Positions 8,950 to 17,689 of a DNA stretch of 49,602 nucleotides are shown here, piece by piece. The position numbers and the translations under genes are program-made. Source of the stretch: Methylocystis sp. (GTDB lineage Bacteria; Pseudomonadota; Alphaproteobacteria; Rhizobiales; Beijerinckiaceae); the NCBI RefSeq assembly GCF_021731785.1, contig NZ_JAKFWS010000058.1, forward strand, positions 1 through 49,602, in the 5' to 3' direction. Under the pieces are notes generated by a model. That model had not been told where the DNA came from. It made no database searches and saw only the letters and a list, made by a program, of their open reading frames with translations. Numbering within the stretch: the first letter of the stretch is position 1; every line of letters begins with the position of its first letter.

Positions 8950-10383
8950 TCAGCGCACCAGAATATTTTTGAACTGCCAGGGGTCGCTTTCGTCGATGTC
9001 TTCCGGAAACAGCCCCGGACGTCCTTCGAGCGGCGTCCAATCCGTGTAAACGCCGACGACCGGGCCGAGATAGGGCAATTGCACGTCGAGGCAGCGCTTG
9101 TAGTCGACCTCGTCGGCTTCGACGATTCCCTCCTGCGGATTCTCCAGCGCCCAGACCATGCCGGCGAGCGCCGCCGAGCTCACCTGAAGTCCGGTGGCGT
9201 TCTGATAGGGCGCGAGATCGCGAGTCTCTTCGATCGAGAGCTGCGAGCCGTACCAATAGGCGTTCTTCGCGTGGCCGTAGAGCAGCACGCCGAGCTCATC
9301 GATTCCGTCGACGATTTCATGCTCGTCGAGAATCTGCCAGCTCTCCTGCATCTTGCCGGCGGCGCCGAACATCTCGTGCAGAGAAAGCACGGCGTCGTCG
9401 GCGGGATGATAGGCGTAGTGACAGGTCGGACGATAGATCGCCTCGCCCTTATTGTCGCGTAGCGTCAGATAGTCGGCGATCGAGATCGACTCATTGTGGG
9501 TGACGAGAAAGCCATATTGCGCGCCGGGCGTGGGACACCATGAGCGCACGCGCGTATTGGCGCCGGGCGAGAGCAGATAGATCGCCGCGCCGCAGCCGGT
9601 CGGATGGGTGCGGCCGATGTCGGGCAAAGATTTTTCATGCGTGCCCCAGCCGAGTTCGGCGGGCTGCATGCCCTCGGAGACGAAACCCTCTACCGACCAG
9701 GTATTGACGAAGACGTTGCGCGGTTTCGGCTGGCGCGCGCGCTGCGTGTCGCGCTCGGCGATGTGAACGCCCTTGACGCCGAGCTTTTGAGCGAGCGCGC
9801 TCCATTCGGCGCGCGTTTCCGGCTCCTTATCGAAAGCGCCCGTGTCGCGCGCGATATTGACGAGCGCCTGCTTGACGAACCAGGACACCATGCCGGGATT
9901 GGCGCCGACGCAGGAGACGGCCGTCGATCCGCCGGGATTTTTGCGGCGCTCTTCGAGCACCGTCTCGCGCAACGCGTAATTGGTGCGCGCCTCATTGCCG
10001 AGGTTCTTGTCGAAATAAAATCCCGGCCAAGGCTCGATGACGGTGTCGACGCAAAGTGCGTTCAATTCGCCCGCGAGCTTGATGATCGCGAGCGAGGACA
10101 CGTCGACCGAGAGATTGACGATAAAGCCCTGGCCTTCGCCCTTGGTCAGCAGCGGGGTCAAGACCTCGCGGTAGTTCTCCGGCGTGAGCTTGGTTTTGAG
10201 AAAGGCGATGCCGCGCTCGTCGAGCAGCCGGCGATGCGTGTCAACAGGGTCGATGACGGTGAAGCGCGACTTGTCGAATTCGAAATGGCGCTCAATCAAC
10301 GGCAAAATCCCTCGGCCAATGGAGCCGAAGCCGATCAGCACGATCGGACCGGTGATTTTGCCATATTGCGGCCAAGTCGACAT
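8950..10383 (-). CDS. hss: homospermidine synthase
   Basis: 477 residues, the usual length. The N-terminal Rossmann segment IVLIGFGSIGRGILPLIERH binds NAD. Family stretches VIEPWPGFYFD, VGANPGMVSWFVKQALV and HPTGCGAAIYLLSPGA follow. The enzyme makes sym-homospermidine from putrescine (or spermidine), the main long polyamine of many Rhizobiales. The ATG at 10383 gives the normal MSTWPQYGKITGPIV start. A CHAD gene is divergently transcribed 153 bp away. Confidence 0.95.
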   Translation of the reverse strand: MSTWPQYGKITGPIVLIGFGSIGRGILPLIERHFEFDKSRFTVIDPVDTHRRLLDERGIAFLKTKLTPENYREVLTPLLTKGEGQGFIVNLSVDVSSLAIIKLAGELNALCVDTVIEPWPGFYFDKNLGNEARTNYALRETVLEERRKNPGGSTAVSCVGANPGMVSWFVKQALVNIARDTGAFDKEPETRAEWSALAQKLGVKGVHIAERDTQRARQPKPRNVFVNTWSVEGFVSEGMQPAELGWGTHEKSLPDIGRTHPTGCGAAIYLLSPGANTRVRSWCPTPGAQYGFLVTHNESISIADYLTLRDNKGEAIYRPTCHYAYHPADDAVLSLHEMFGAAGKMQESWQILDEHEIVDGIDELGVLLYGHAKNAYWYGSQLSIEETRDLAPYQNATGLQVSSAALAGMVWALENPQEGIVEADEVDYKRCLDVQLPYLGPVVGVYTDWTPLEGRPGLFPEDIDESDPWQFKNILVR

Positions 10384-10536
10384 GAGGCGCAGCTCCCGAG
10401 AAAGATATCGCGCCGCGATAAAGCAAGCGTGGATGTATTAATCAAGAGCTTGAGGGAGAGTCCGTCGACGCGCATATTTGGCTTAGGCGCGGCGACGCCC
10501 TATTTGTTTGAGATAAATCTGCAGTAGAGCGTCTGT

Positions 10537-11514
10537 ATGGAGCGTTTGACAGAACCAGCGAATACGCCTGCGCGCGACAGCGCGCAGCAAGAGTCGGACG
10601 TCAATGCGCCTGCGGCGATAAAGGCGAAACCGGTCGAGCTTTCGGAAAATGATACGCTGGAGGACGCCGCAGCGGCGATTTTCTCCGGCTCGGTTGAGCA
10701 TTTCCTCGCCAATGTTCCGCTACTTCAAACTTCGAGCGCGCCGGAAAGCGTGCATCAAATGCGCGTCGCCCTGCGCCGCCTGCGCGCGGCGACCGGCTTG
10801 TTCCGGCCAGTCGTCGCCGGGCCGGCGCTCGAAACTGCGGGCCAGCGGGCCAAGGCTCTTGCCGCCGTTCTCGGTGCGGCGCGCGATTGGGACGTCTTCG
10901 GCATCGCGTTGAGCGCCGGTCCGCGCGAGGCGATGGGCGACGATCCGAGCTTTCATGCGCTGACCGACGCCCTCGAAGCGTTTCGTGAAAGCGCCTACCG
11001 CGCCGCCCATGACGCCGTCTCATCGGGCGAAACGTCGCGGTTCGTCGGCGACCTGCGTCTGACGATCGAGCGGCGCGACTGGGAGGAGGCGCCGGAGGCG
11101 CGCGCGCCGGGATCGGCCCGCGCCTTCGCCGCGCAGGCGTTGACGCGGCTGCGCAAGCGGCTCTTGAAGAAGAGCAAGGACCTGGCGACGCTTTCGGCCG
11201 AAGAGCGACATAAAGTCCGCATCGCGCTCAAAAAGGCGCGCTATGGCGCAGAATTTTTTGAAAGCCTGTTTGACGATCGCAAAGACGCGCGCGCCTATTT
11301 GCACGCGCTGGGCGATATGCAGGATCAGTTGGGCGTCTTCAACGACATGGAGGTCGCATACGGCCTGCTCGACCAGATCGATGCGCAGACGCCGGACGCG
11401 GCGCGCGCTTCCAGCTTCATTCGCGGCTGGTTCGCCCATGCTTCTAGCCAGGGCGTCGCCCACGCCGAAAAGAGCGAGAAGCGACTAAAAAAGCTCGAAC
11501 CTTTTTGGACGTAG
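10537..11514 (+). CDS. CHAD domain protein
   Basis: 325 residues. An N-terminal stretch of about 45 is low-complexity. The all-helical CHAD domain follows, with its paired conserved His/Arg/Lys motifs: SVHQMRVALRRLRAATGLF near residue 70 and RHKVRIALKKARYGAEFFESLF near residue 228. CHAD domains bind polyphosphate through these basic residues and are often found with CYTH triphosphatases. Here no CYTH domain is fused or adjacent. A role in polyphosphate granule association is inference from the family. Confidence 0.88.
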   Translation: MERLTEPANTPARDSAQQESDVNAPAAIKAKPVELSENDTLEDAAAAIFSGSVEHFLANVPLLQTSSAPESVHQMRVALRRLRAATGLFRPVVAGPALETAGQRAKALAAVLGAARDWDVFGIALSAGPREAMGDDPSFHALTDALEAFRESAYRAAHDAVSSGETSRFVGDLRLTIERRDWEEAPEARAPGSARAFAAQALTRLRKRLLKKSKDLATLSAEERHKVRIALKKARYGAEFFESLFDDRKDARAYLHALGDMQDQLGVFNDMEVAYGLLDQIDAQTPDAARASSFIRGWFAHASSQGVAHAEKSEKRLKKLEPFWT

Positions 11515-11544
11515 GCCGTGAACATCGGCGATCAACGAAGCCGC

Positions 11545-11838
11545 TCACCGACCGCTTGAGCGCGCGAGGCCAGCCGCGGCGACGTTGGTCCTCTCGCGGA
11601 GGACGCGCCCCGCGCGCATCGTCTCCGACGGGGAGGATCGGTTTTCGGCGGCGCTGCCGGTCAAAGGGTCGCGCGCCCCGCGCAGGCCTTCCTGGCAAAG
11701 GGATTTCGCCGGCTCTAGGCGATCGCGCCAGGGCGTGCGCGCCGACTGGCTCTGGCCAATGAGTGTCGTGCAGAAACTGAGCGCCAAAAAGCAGAGCCAG
11801 AACACGAGAGGAGCAATCTTGCGGTTCAGCGTCGCCAT
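11545..11838 (-). CDS. small secreted protein, function unknown
   Basis: 97 residues from the ATG at 11838, which has GGGGA six bases upstream. A strong signal peptide (MATLNRKIAPLVFWLCFLAL, cleavage after about GQSQSA) precedes a short, basic, unstructured region rich in Arg, Ser and Glu. No domain is recognisable. The longer frame beginning at 11949 runs through the hairpin at 11897-11961 and is unlikely to be translated. The signal peptide and ribosome site support it as a real gene, but its short tail of uncertain composition keeps confidence moderate. Confidence 0.45.
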   Translation of the reverse strand: MATLNRKIAPLVFWLCFLALSFCTTLIGQSQSARTPWRDRLEPAKSLCQEGLRGARDPLTGSAAENRSSPSETMRAGRVLRERTNVAAAGLARSSGR

Positions 11839-12254
11839 AGTTTTCCCCAACGGATGCTTGGGCCGTCTTTCCGAAAAGCCCAGCATGAGTCCCAAAAGCA
11901 AAAGCCGCCAGCCGACATTTCCACACGAGCGATGTGGAGGGTCGGACACAGCGGCTTTGCTGCTTTTGATCCGTCGTAGGACCGAAGCGCCAGTGATCTG
12001 AAGCTGCTGCCTCCACGCAAATTCCGAGCCAAAAGCAATCAGCCGATCTTGCGGCGGACGTCGGAAAGCGCCGGGCGGACGTGCCGCTTCGATGATCAGC
12101 CGTTGTGCAAAGAGAGGCGGGAAATGCGCGCGCCTGCGGCAGGAAGCGCCCGGCCTACCGATAGGCGGGCGCAGCCTTTCGGCAGTGCGCCGATCGAGCG
12201 GAGCGCGGCCGCCGCCTCCCCATCCATCTCCTGCGCGAAGCGCGGGGCGAGCGG
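11839..12254. other. 416-bp gene-free stretch with a long hairpin
   Basis: Between the small secreted gene and the methyltransferase (both minus strand). It contains the nested inverted repeat at 11897-11961. The remaining 290 bp show no gene I can support; open frames there are only shadows of high-GC sequence. Confidence 0.6.
11897..11961 (-). ncRNA. candidate structured RNA / nested hairpin
   Basis: Three collinear inverted repeats share one axis: AGCAAAAGCCGC with GCGGCTTTGCT (outer, one bulge), CCGAC with GTCGG (middle), and TCCACA with TGTGGA around a 7-nt loop (inner). On the minus strand the outer arm is followed by TTTTGG, giving a terminator-like end. It lies 59 bp upstream of the small secreted gene. 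It could be a leader element, a terminator for the methyltransferase transcript, or a small RNA. Confidence 0.45.
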
Positions 12255-13034
12255 CTAACGGCTTGCCTTCACTACGAACACCATTTGCGTCGAATTCTCT
12301 TCGAACGGCTTTAGGTCATATGAACCGTAAAACTCTTCGATTTCGAGCCTGGCAGCCTCGCATAAGGCCTCGATTTCTGGGAACGAAAAGAAATGCATCT
12401 CGAGAGACTGTATCGCCTCGTGGACGGCATTATTGCCGTCCAGCAGGCGAAATATGAGACTGCCGATCATTACCTGATCCTTTTGACGATATCCCTCGCG
12501 CCGGAAGAACATTCGCCCGACCCTGTCGGAATTAGATTCCGGCCGCCATTCGGCGGCGAGATATTCCTCTCCAAATTGAGAGGCAAGCGACTCGTAATTG
12601 GGAAACGCGACGTCGAAGATAAGTCGTCCCGAATCCAATAGATGATTCTTCGCCGCGGCCAAGGCCTGCAGCTTATCCTCGATAGTAATCATGTGTTGTA
12701 AAGTTCGGAATGGAATAGTGACAAGGCGATATCGCCTCGCAAGCTCGATGCGCCGCATATCGCCGAGGTAAATGTTGGGCTCCGGACGCATGTCGGCAAT
12801 TTTGCTTTTGAGGATCGAAATCATCGCCTCTGAAACATCTATTCCATCTATTTCGATGCCCATGTCGGCAATCGGCTTGAGAATCCGCCCTGTGCCACAG
12901 CCAATTTCAAGGACCGGCCCCCCAAACCGTCGGGCGAATGATTTATACATTTCCACATCGCGAAGATCGGCGGCGGCGCCATAGGCTTCGTCGTAATATT
13001 TGGCTACTACATCGAAACAAGGAATCGGTTCCAT
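12255..13034 (-). CDS. class I SAM-dependent methyltransferase
   Basis: 259 residues. Motif I is VLEIGCGTGRILKPIADMG near residue 40, followed by an acidic loop (IDGIDVSEAM). A motif IV-like region (LVTIPFRTLQHM) carries Gln-His in place of the usual acidic pair. The substrate is unknown. The ATG at 13034 has AGGTGG upstream and is preferred over the GTG at 13043. Base composition is visibly more AT-rich than the flanking genes (codons such as AAT, ATA, TTT and GAA are common), suggesting recent acquisition. It has no obvious operon partner. Confidence 0.85.
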   Translation of the reverse strand: MEPIPCFDVVAKYYDEAYGAAADLRDVEMYKSFARRFGGPVLEIGCGTGRILKPIADMGIEIDGIDVSEAMISILKSKIADMRPEPNIYLGDMRRIELARRYRLVTIPFRTLQHMITIEDKLQALAAAKNHLLDSGRLIFDVAFPNYESLASQFGEEYLAAEWRPESNSDRVGRMFFRREGYRQKDQVMIGSLIFRLLDGNNAVHEAIQSLEMHFFSFPEIEALCEAARLEIEEFYGSYDLKPFEENSTQMVFVVKASR

Positions 13035-13151
13035 AAGGGCCACCTAATTCGATAATCCGATGTAACCCTCCACCTTCAATAGAGTCGCTTGTTTCGGCGC
13101 AATCTCAGGTACCGCACAAGCGCGCTACTGGCGCCAACTCGCCACGACCGA

Positions 13152-13517
13152 TCAGTGAAACTGGAAATCCTGCGAGAGATAAAGCTCCCGACCATTCGGG
13201 GGAGGCGGCGGACGAATGCTCGCGAAAACACGGCGTAGAATTTCTGCGTGGGCCGCCGTACCGCCCGTAATTCGAACTATCCTCATACGCCCGCTTGGCG
13301 CGATCTTGAACGCCACGCCAACACGCGCTTCCCCTGCGGATTGAGACTGCGGTATTCGTCGCCGCAGCTCCAGCGCCAGCCAATTGCTATATCCACCCAT
13401 TTTGCCAAGGTCGCCGCTTATCGAAGGATCCGGCGTGGGCGCAAGATATTGCGCCTGCGCGAATGGCGAAGCGAGCAACGCTACAAATAAAGCGGCTGTG
13501 AGCGAAAATCTGTGCAT
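13152..13517 (-). CDS. secreted TonB-C-terminal-domain-like protein
   Basis: 121 residues: a signal peptide (MHRFSLTAALFVALLASPFAQA) followed by one TonB/TolA C-terminal-like domain. The pattern is an LELRRRIPQ helix, VGVAFKIAPSGRMRIVRITG strands, an ILRRVFASI helix, then RPPPPPNGRELYLSQDFQFH at the end. It has no transmembrane anchor or Pro-rich spanning region, so it is not a normal energy-transducing TonB. Three relatives with the same ending pattern lie at 37.2-39.1 kb. It is 10 bp downstream of ecm on the minus strand, after the ecm stop at 13527, and might read through from it. Confidence 0.7.
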   Translation of the reverse strand: MHRFSLTAALFVALLASPFAQAQYLAPTPDPSISGDLGKMGGYSNWLALELRRRIPQSQSAGEARVGVAFKIAPSGRMRIVRITGGTAAHAEILRRVFASIRPPPPPNGRELYLSQDFQFH

Positions 13518-13526
13518 CAGCTATTT

Positions 13527-15500
13527 TTAAACTGCCGCCTTCTCGATGATATGGGCGAGGTCGGTCATGATGGCGTTGAGGTCATAATTCTTCGGCGTGT
13601 AAACCGCCGCGACGCCCGCTTCGCGCAGCAGCTTCTCGTCGGCAGGCGGAATGATGCCGCCGACGACGAGCGGCGCCTCGACGCCTTCCTGCTTCATCAG
13701 CTTGATCACCTCATGCGCGAGCGTCACATGCGAGCCTGAGAGAATGGAGAGGCCGATGCAATGCGCGCCTTCCTTCTTCGCCGCCTCGACAAGTTCAGCC
13801 GGCGTCGAGCGGATTCCGGCATAGATCACGTCGAAGCCGGCGTCGCGGGCGCGCACCGCAATCTGCTCGGCGCCATTCGAATGGCCATCGAGGCCCGGCT
13901 TGCCGACCAGGAACTTCGCCCGCTTGCCGAGCTTTTGCGACACGCGTTCGACTTCGCCGCGCACCGCGTCGAGCGCGCCGCCGACCTGGCGCGCGGTCGA
14001 GGACACGCCCGTCGGCGCGCGATATTCCCCGAACACCCCGCGCAGCACATTGCCCCATTCGCCGGTGGTGACCCCCGCCTTCGCCGCGGCGATGGACGGC
14101 TCGACCATGTTGCGGCCTTCCTTGGCCGCGCGCGCAAGGTCTTCGATCGCTTCCCGAGCGGCCTTCTGGTCGCGGGCTTCACGCCAAGCCTTCAGCCGCG
14201 AAATCTGCTCGGCTTCGACATGTTCAGGCACGACCATGATCTGGTCGTCGCCTGAAGCCAGCGGCGACGGCTCGCCGCCGGTGAATTTGTTGACGCCGAC
14301 GACGATCTGCTCGCCGGCCTCGATCGACTCGAGGCGCGCGGTATTGGCTTCGACGAGCTTGCCCTTCATGTAGCCGATCTCGACCGCCGCCGCGGCGCCG
14401 CCGAGGTCTTCGATCTTCTTGAGTTCGGCTTTCGCCTCGGCCTTCAGTTCTGCGACCTTGCGGGCGATCTCCGGGTTGCCGTCGAAGATGTCGCCATATT
14501 CCAACAGGTCGGTCTCATAGGCCATGATCTGCTGCATGCGCAGCGACCATTGCTGATCGAAGGGCCGCGGCAGTCCGAGCGCCTCGTTCCAGGCTGGAAG
14601 CTGCACGGCGCGGGCGCGCGCGTTTTTGGAGAGAACGACGGCCAGCATCTCGATCAGGATGCGATAGACGTTGTTTTCCGGCTGCTGCTCGGTGAGGCCG
14701 AGCGAATTGACCTGCACGCCATAGCGGAAGCGGCGAAGCTTTTCGTCCTTCACGCCATAGCGCTCGCGCGTGATCTCCTCCCAAAGCTCGGCGAACGCCC
14801 GCATTTTGCACAGTTCGGTAACGAAGCGCATGCCGGCGTTGACGAAGAAGGAGATGCGGCCGACGACCTGAGCGAAGTCTTCCTCAGGCATTCCCGCGGC
14901 TTTCACACCGTCGAGAATGGCGACGGCGGTGGCGAGCGCATAAGCGAGTTCCTGCGACGGCGTCGCACCCGCTTCCTGCAGATGGTAGGAGCAGACGTTC
15001 ATCGGGTTGAACTTCGGGCATTCCTTCGTTGTGAAGAGAATGAGGTCCTGCGTCAGGCGCAGCGACTGCGTCGGCGGGAAGACATAAGAGCCGCGCGACA
15101 GATATTCCTTGATGATGTCGTTTTGGGTCGTGCCCTGCAGCTTCGCGCGCGGCGCGCCCTGTTCCTCGGCGGCGGCGATATAGAGCGCCATCAGCCACAC
15201 GGCGGTGGCGTTGATGGTCATCGATGTGTTCATCTCGCTGAGCGGGATGCCGTCGAAAAGCGTGCGCATGTCGCCCAGATGCGAGACCGGCACGCCCACC
15301 TTGCCGACCTCGCCGCGCGAGAGGATGTGGTCGCTGTCATAGCCGGTTTGCGTCGGCAGATCGAAGGCGATGGAGAGACCGGTCTGGCCCTTGGCGAGAT
15401 TGGAGCGATAAAGCTTGTTGGACTCGCTGGCCGTCGAGTGGCCGGCGTAGGTGCGAAACATCCAGGGCTTGTCGCGGCGCGGGGCGGACATCTCGTTCAC
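13527..15500 (-). CDS. ecm: ethylmalonyl-CoA mutase
   Basis: 657 residues; a methylmalonyl-CoA mutase-family enzyme of the single-chain Ecm/MeaA type. The N-terminal TIM barrel includes FDLPTQTGYDSDH, NTSMTINATAVWLMALY and SYHLQEAGATPSQELA. The C-terminal B12 domain carries GLDGHSNG (DxHxxG) and SILSGSHVTLAHEV. It interconverts (2R)-ethylmalonyl-CoA and (2S)-methylsuccinyl-CoA in the ethylmalonyl-CoA pathway, which regenerates glyoxylate for the serine cycle in methylotrophs lacking isocitrate lyase. The GTG at 15500 has AGGAG eight bases upstream; an ATG three codons later is an alternative. Its pathway partner ccrA is 870 bp away, divergent. Confidence 0.93.
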   Translation of the reverse strand: MNEMSAPRRDKPWMFRTYAGHSTASESNKLYRSNLAKGQTGLSIAFDLPTQTGYDSDHILSRGEVGKVGVPVSHLGDMRTLFDGIPLSEMNTSMTINATAVWLMALYIAAAEEQGAPRAKLQGTTQNDIIKEYLSRGSYVFPPTQSLRLTQDLILFTTKECPKFNPMNVCSYHLQEAGATPSQELAYALATAVAILDGVKAAGMPEEDFAQVVGRISFFVNAGMRFVTELCKMRAFAELWEEITRERYGVKDEKLRRFRYGVQVNSLGLTEQQPENNVYRILIEMLAVVLSKNARARAVQLPAWNEALGLPRPFDQQWSLRMQQIMAYETDLLEYGDIFDGNPEIARKVAELKAEAKAELKKIEDLGGAAAAVEIGYMKGKLVEANTARLESIEAGEQIVVGVNKFTGGEPSPLASGDDQIMVVPEHVEAEQISRLKAWREARDQKAAREAIEDLARAAKEGRNMVEPSIAAAKAGVTTGEWGNVLRGVFGEYRAPTGVSSTARQVGGALDAVRGEVERVSQKLGKRAKFLVGKPGLDGHSNGAEQIAVRARDAGFDVIYAGIRSTPAELVEAAKKEGAHCIGLSILSGSHVTLAHEVIKLMKQEGVEAPLVVGGIIPPADEKLLREAGVAAVYTPKNYDLNAIMTDLAHIIEKAAV

Positions 15501-15568
15501 TTTATTGGCTCCTCCGCCAGTTGCGATAGCACATGACCCTGTTTTGACAAGATGAGGCCCGGGGCGGC

Positions 15569-15979
15569 TTAGATCAGGGTCTCGACGCCGGCGACGCGCG
15601 CCGCCTGCGCCAAGGCGGCGTCGAGGGTCGCCAGCGGCAGGCGGCGACGTTGCGCAAGCTCAAGATAGGCGGCGTCGTAGACGGTGAGCGTGTAGAGCGC
15701 GGCGAGCCGTATTGTTGTTGTCCAAGCCTGTTCGTCGCTCTCTTCGTCCACAACAATCGAGATTTTCTCGAACCGGTCAAAGGCGATTTTCGGGAAGCCG
15801 AGCGTCACCCGTCCCCTCCGCTCGGCGAGCGCCAGAACATTGGCGACTTCATATCGCCACAAGCTTGGAACGACTATGCCTTCGTCGATGACCCTATGGA
15901 ATGTCACAAGAATCTTAGGCGCGATCTCTTCGTCGAAGCAATAGGCAAGCGCGACTGAACTATCGAGGACCAGACTCAC
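15569..15979 (-). CDS. vapC: VapC-type PIN-domain toxin
   Basis: 136 residues. PIN-domain acidic residues are in place: Asp6 (LVLDSSVALAY), Glu44 (WRYEVANVL), Asp102 (VYDAAYLELA) and Asp120 (ATLDAALAQAA). VapC toxins are Mg-dependent RNases, often cutting tRNA or the sarcin-ricin loop. The start codon overlaps the antitoxin stop by four bases (ATGA), typical of a translationally coupled toxin-antitoxin pair. Confidence 0.9.
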   Translation of the reverse strand: MSLVLDSSVALAYCFDEEIAPKILVTFHRVIDEGIVVPSLWRYEVANVLALAERRGRVTLGFPKIAFDRFEKISIVVDEESDEQAWTTTIRLAALYTLTVYDAAYLELAQRRRLPLATLDAALAQAARVAGVETLI

Positions 15980-16227
15980 GGGCGCCCTTCGTTGATCAAA
16001 TCCTTGATCTTGAGACCGTCGAGCTTGTTGCCTTTCGAGAGTTCGCGAAGCTCTTCCATCGCCTTGCGCGCGCGCTCTATGTTACGCTCCGCTCGTACGG
16101 GCGCGAGCCGGGCGACAGGTTTACCGCGCCGGGTGATGACGATTTCCTCGCCTTTCTCGACTCGATCGAGGAGACTGCCGAGTGTGTTTTTTGCCTCAAA
16201 GGCGCCGATTTCCATCGTTTGTCCCAT
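15976..16227 (-). CDS. vapB: Phd/YefM-type antitoxin of the VapC pair
   Basis: 83 residues. The start of the protein (MEIGAFEAKNTLGSLLDRVEKGEEIVITRRGKPVARLAPV) is the Phd/YefM antitoxin fold, which binds DNA as a dimer. The Lys/Glu-rich C-terminal third would wrap and neutralise VapC. Two ATGs are possible, at 16227 and 16215; the second is spaced from GGGA inside the first codons. A CTGG-N5-CCAG palindrome just upstream is a candidate autoregulatory operator. Confidence 0.88.
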   Translation of the reverse strand: MGQTMEIGAFEAKNTLGSLLDRVEKGEEIVITRRGKPVARLAPVRAERNIERARKAMEELRELSKGNKLDGLKIKDLINEGRP

Positions 16228-16230
16228 CAA

Positions 16231-16243
16231 CTGGCTTAACCAG
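16231..16243 (-). promoter_or_regulatory. candidate vapBC operator palindrome
   Basis: CTGG-CTTAA-CCAG inverted repeat four bases upstream of the antitoxin start. Antitoxins of this type repress their own operon at such palindromes. Position is the only support. Confidence 0.35.
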
Positions 16244-16370
16244 CTTAATGATAAGGGTTGGAGCGCTATTCGGCAATGCGCCGGGGCGATCCGCTTCGCG
16301 ATAAAGGGCAGTCGGCGCCGGCAACTTAGGACTATTCGGGCGGCGCCGCCCCGTCTATAAGCTCCCGCCA

Positions 16371-17669
16371 ATGCCAAGGCCCGACAAGGGCGGCAAGGCA
16401 AGGAGCCCAAAATTGACCGACAAGAAAGACCTCTATGAGATGGGCGAGATTCCGCCGCTCGGGCATGTGCCGAAAAACATGTACGCCTGGGCGATCCGCA
16501 AGGAGCGGCACGGCCCGCCGGAAACCGCCATGCAGCTCGAGGTCCTGCCGACCTGGGAGCTCGACAGCCACGACGTGCTCGTTCTCGTGATGGCGGCCGG
16601 GGTCAATTACAATGGCGTCTGGGCGTCGCTCGGAGAGCCGGTGTCTACCCTCGACGTTCACAAAAATCCTTATCACGTCGCCGGCTCCGACGCCTCGGGC
16701 ATCGTCTGGGCGGTCGGCTCCAAAGTGAAGCGCTGGAAGGTCGGCGACGAGGTCATCATCCACTGCAACCAGGACGATGGGGACGACGAGGAATGCAACG
16801 GCGGCGATCCGATGTTCTCACCCTCGCAGCGCATCTGGGGCTATGAGACGCCCGACGGCTCCTTCGCCCAGTTTTGCCGCGTCCAGGACCGCCAGCTCAT
16901 GGAGCGCCCCAAGCACCTCACTTGGGAAGAGGCGGCCTGCTACACCTTAACGCTCGCCACCGCCTATCGCATGCTCTTTGGCCACGCGCCGCATCAATTG
17001 AAGCCCGGCGACAATGTGCTGGTGTGGGGCGCCTCCGGCGGCCTCGGCGTTTTCGCCGTGCAGCTCTGCGCCGCCTCGGGCGCCAACCCCATCGGCGTCA
17101 TCTCGGATGAGAGCAAGCGCGATTACGTGATGTCGCTTGGCGCCAAGGGCGTCATCAACCGTAAGGACTTCAAGTGCTGGGGGCAGCTGCCGAAGGTCAA
17201 CACGCCCGAATTCAACGAATGGACCAAAAACGCGCGCGCCTTCGGCAAGGCGATCTGGGACATCACCGGCAAGAAGGACGTCGACATCGTCTTTGAACAT
17301 CCGGGCGAGCAGACCTTTCCCGTCTCCTGTCTCGTGGTGAAGCGCGGCGGCATGGTGGTGTTCTGCGCCGGCACGACCGGCTTCAATCTCACCTTCGACG
17401 CGCGCTATGTGTGGATGCGTCAGAAGCGCATTCAGGGTTCCCATTTCGCGCATCTGAAGCAGGCGTCGGCCGCCAACCGCTTCGTTCTCGACCGGCGCGT
17501 CGATCCCTGCATGTCGGAAGTGTTCTCCTGGGAGAAAATCCCGGTGGCGCATACCAAAATGTGGAAGAACGAACATGCGCCGGGGAATATGGCGGTGCTG
17601 GTGATGTCGCCGAAGCCCGGTTTGCGCACGGTCGAGGACGTCAATGAGGCCTATGCAGCCCAGAAGTAG
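16371..17669 (+). CDS. ccrA: crotonyl-CoA carboxylase/reductase
   Basis: 432 residues; a medium-chain dehydrogenase/reductase. The N-terminal GroES-like domain (AAGVNYNGVWASLGEPVS, HVAGSDASGIVWAVG) precedes the NADPH Rossmann fold (VLVWGASGGLGVFAVQLCAASGA). Family-specific stretches INRKDFKCWGQLP and GSHFAHLKQASAAN are present; the last His lies in the CO2-binding pocket described for Ccr. The enzyme reductively carboxylates crotonyl-CoA to (2S)-ethylmalonyl-CoA, the committing step of the ethylmalonyl-CoA pathway. A downstream ATG-like start nearer TDKKDLYEMGE cannot be excluded. It is convergent with the multicopper oxidase gene. Confidence 0.95.
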   Translation: MPRPDKGGKARSPKLTDKKDLYEMGEIPPLGHVPKNMYAWAIRKERHGPPETAMQLEVLPTWELDSHDVLVLVMAAGVNYNGVWASLGEPVSTLDVHKNPYHVAGSDASGIVWAVGSKVKRWKVGDEVIIHCNQDDGDDEECNGGDPMFSPSQRIWGYETPDGSFAQFCRVQDRQLMERPKHLTWEEAACYTLTLATAYRMLFGHAPHQLKPGDNVLVWGASGGLGVFAVQLCAASGANPIGVISDESKRDYVMSLGAKGVINRKDFKCWGQLPKVNTPEFNEWTKNARAFGKAIWDITGKKDVDIVFEHPGEQTFPVSCLVVKRGGMVVFCAGTTGFNLTFDARYVWMRQKRIQGSHFAHLKQASAANRFVLDRRVDPCMSEVFSWEKIPVAHTKMWKNEHAPGNMAVLVMSPKPGLRTVEDVNEAYAAQK

Positions 17670-17689
17670 AGCGTCGCGCAATGGCGGAT

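Noticed and set aside
12092..12457. 121-codon plus-strand frame in the 12.1 kb gap
   Set aside because: Arg/Pro-rich, overlaps the methyltransferase antisense and has no ribosome site.
14550..15536. 328-codon open frame on the plus strand
   Set aside because: Antisense shadow of ecm; no recognisable domain.
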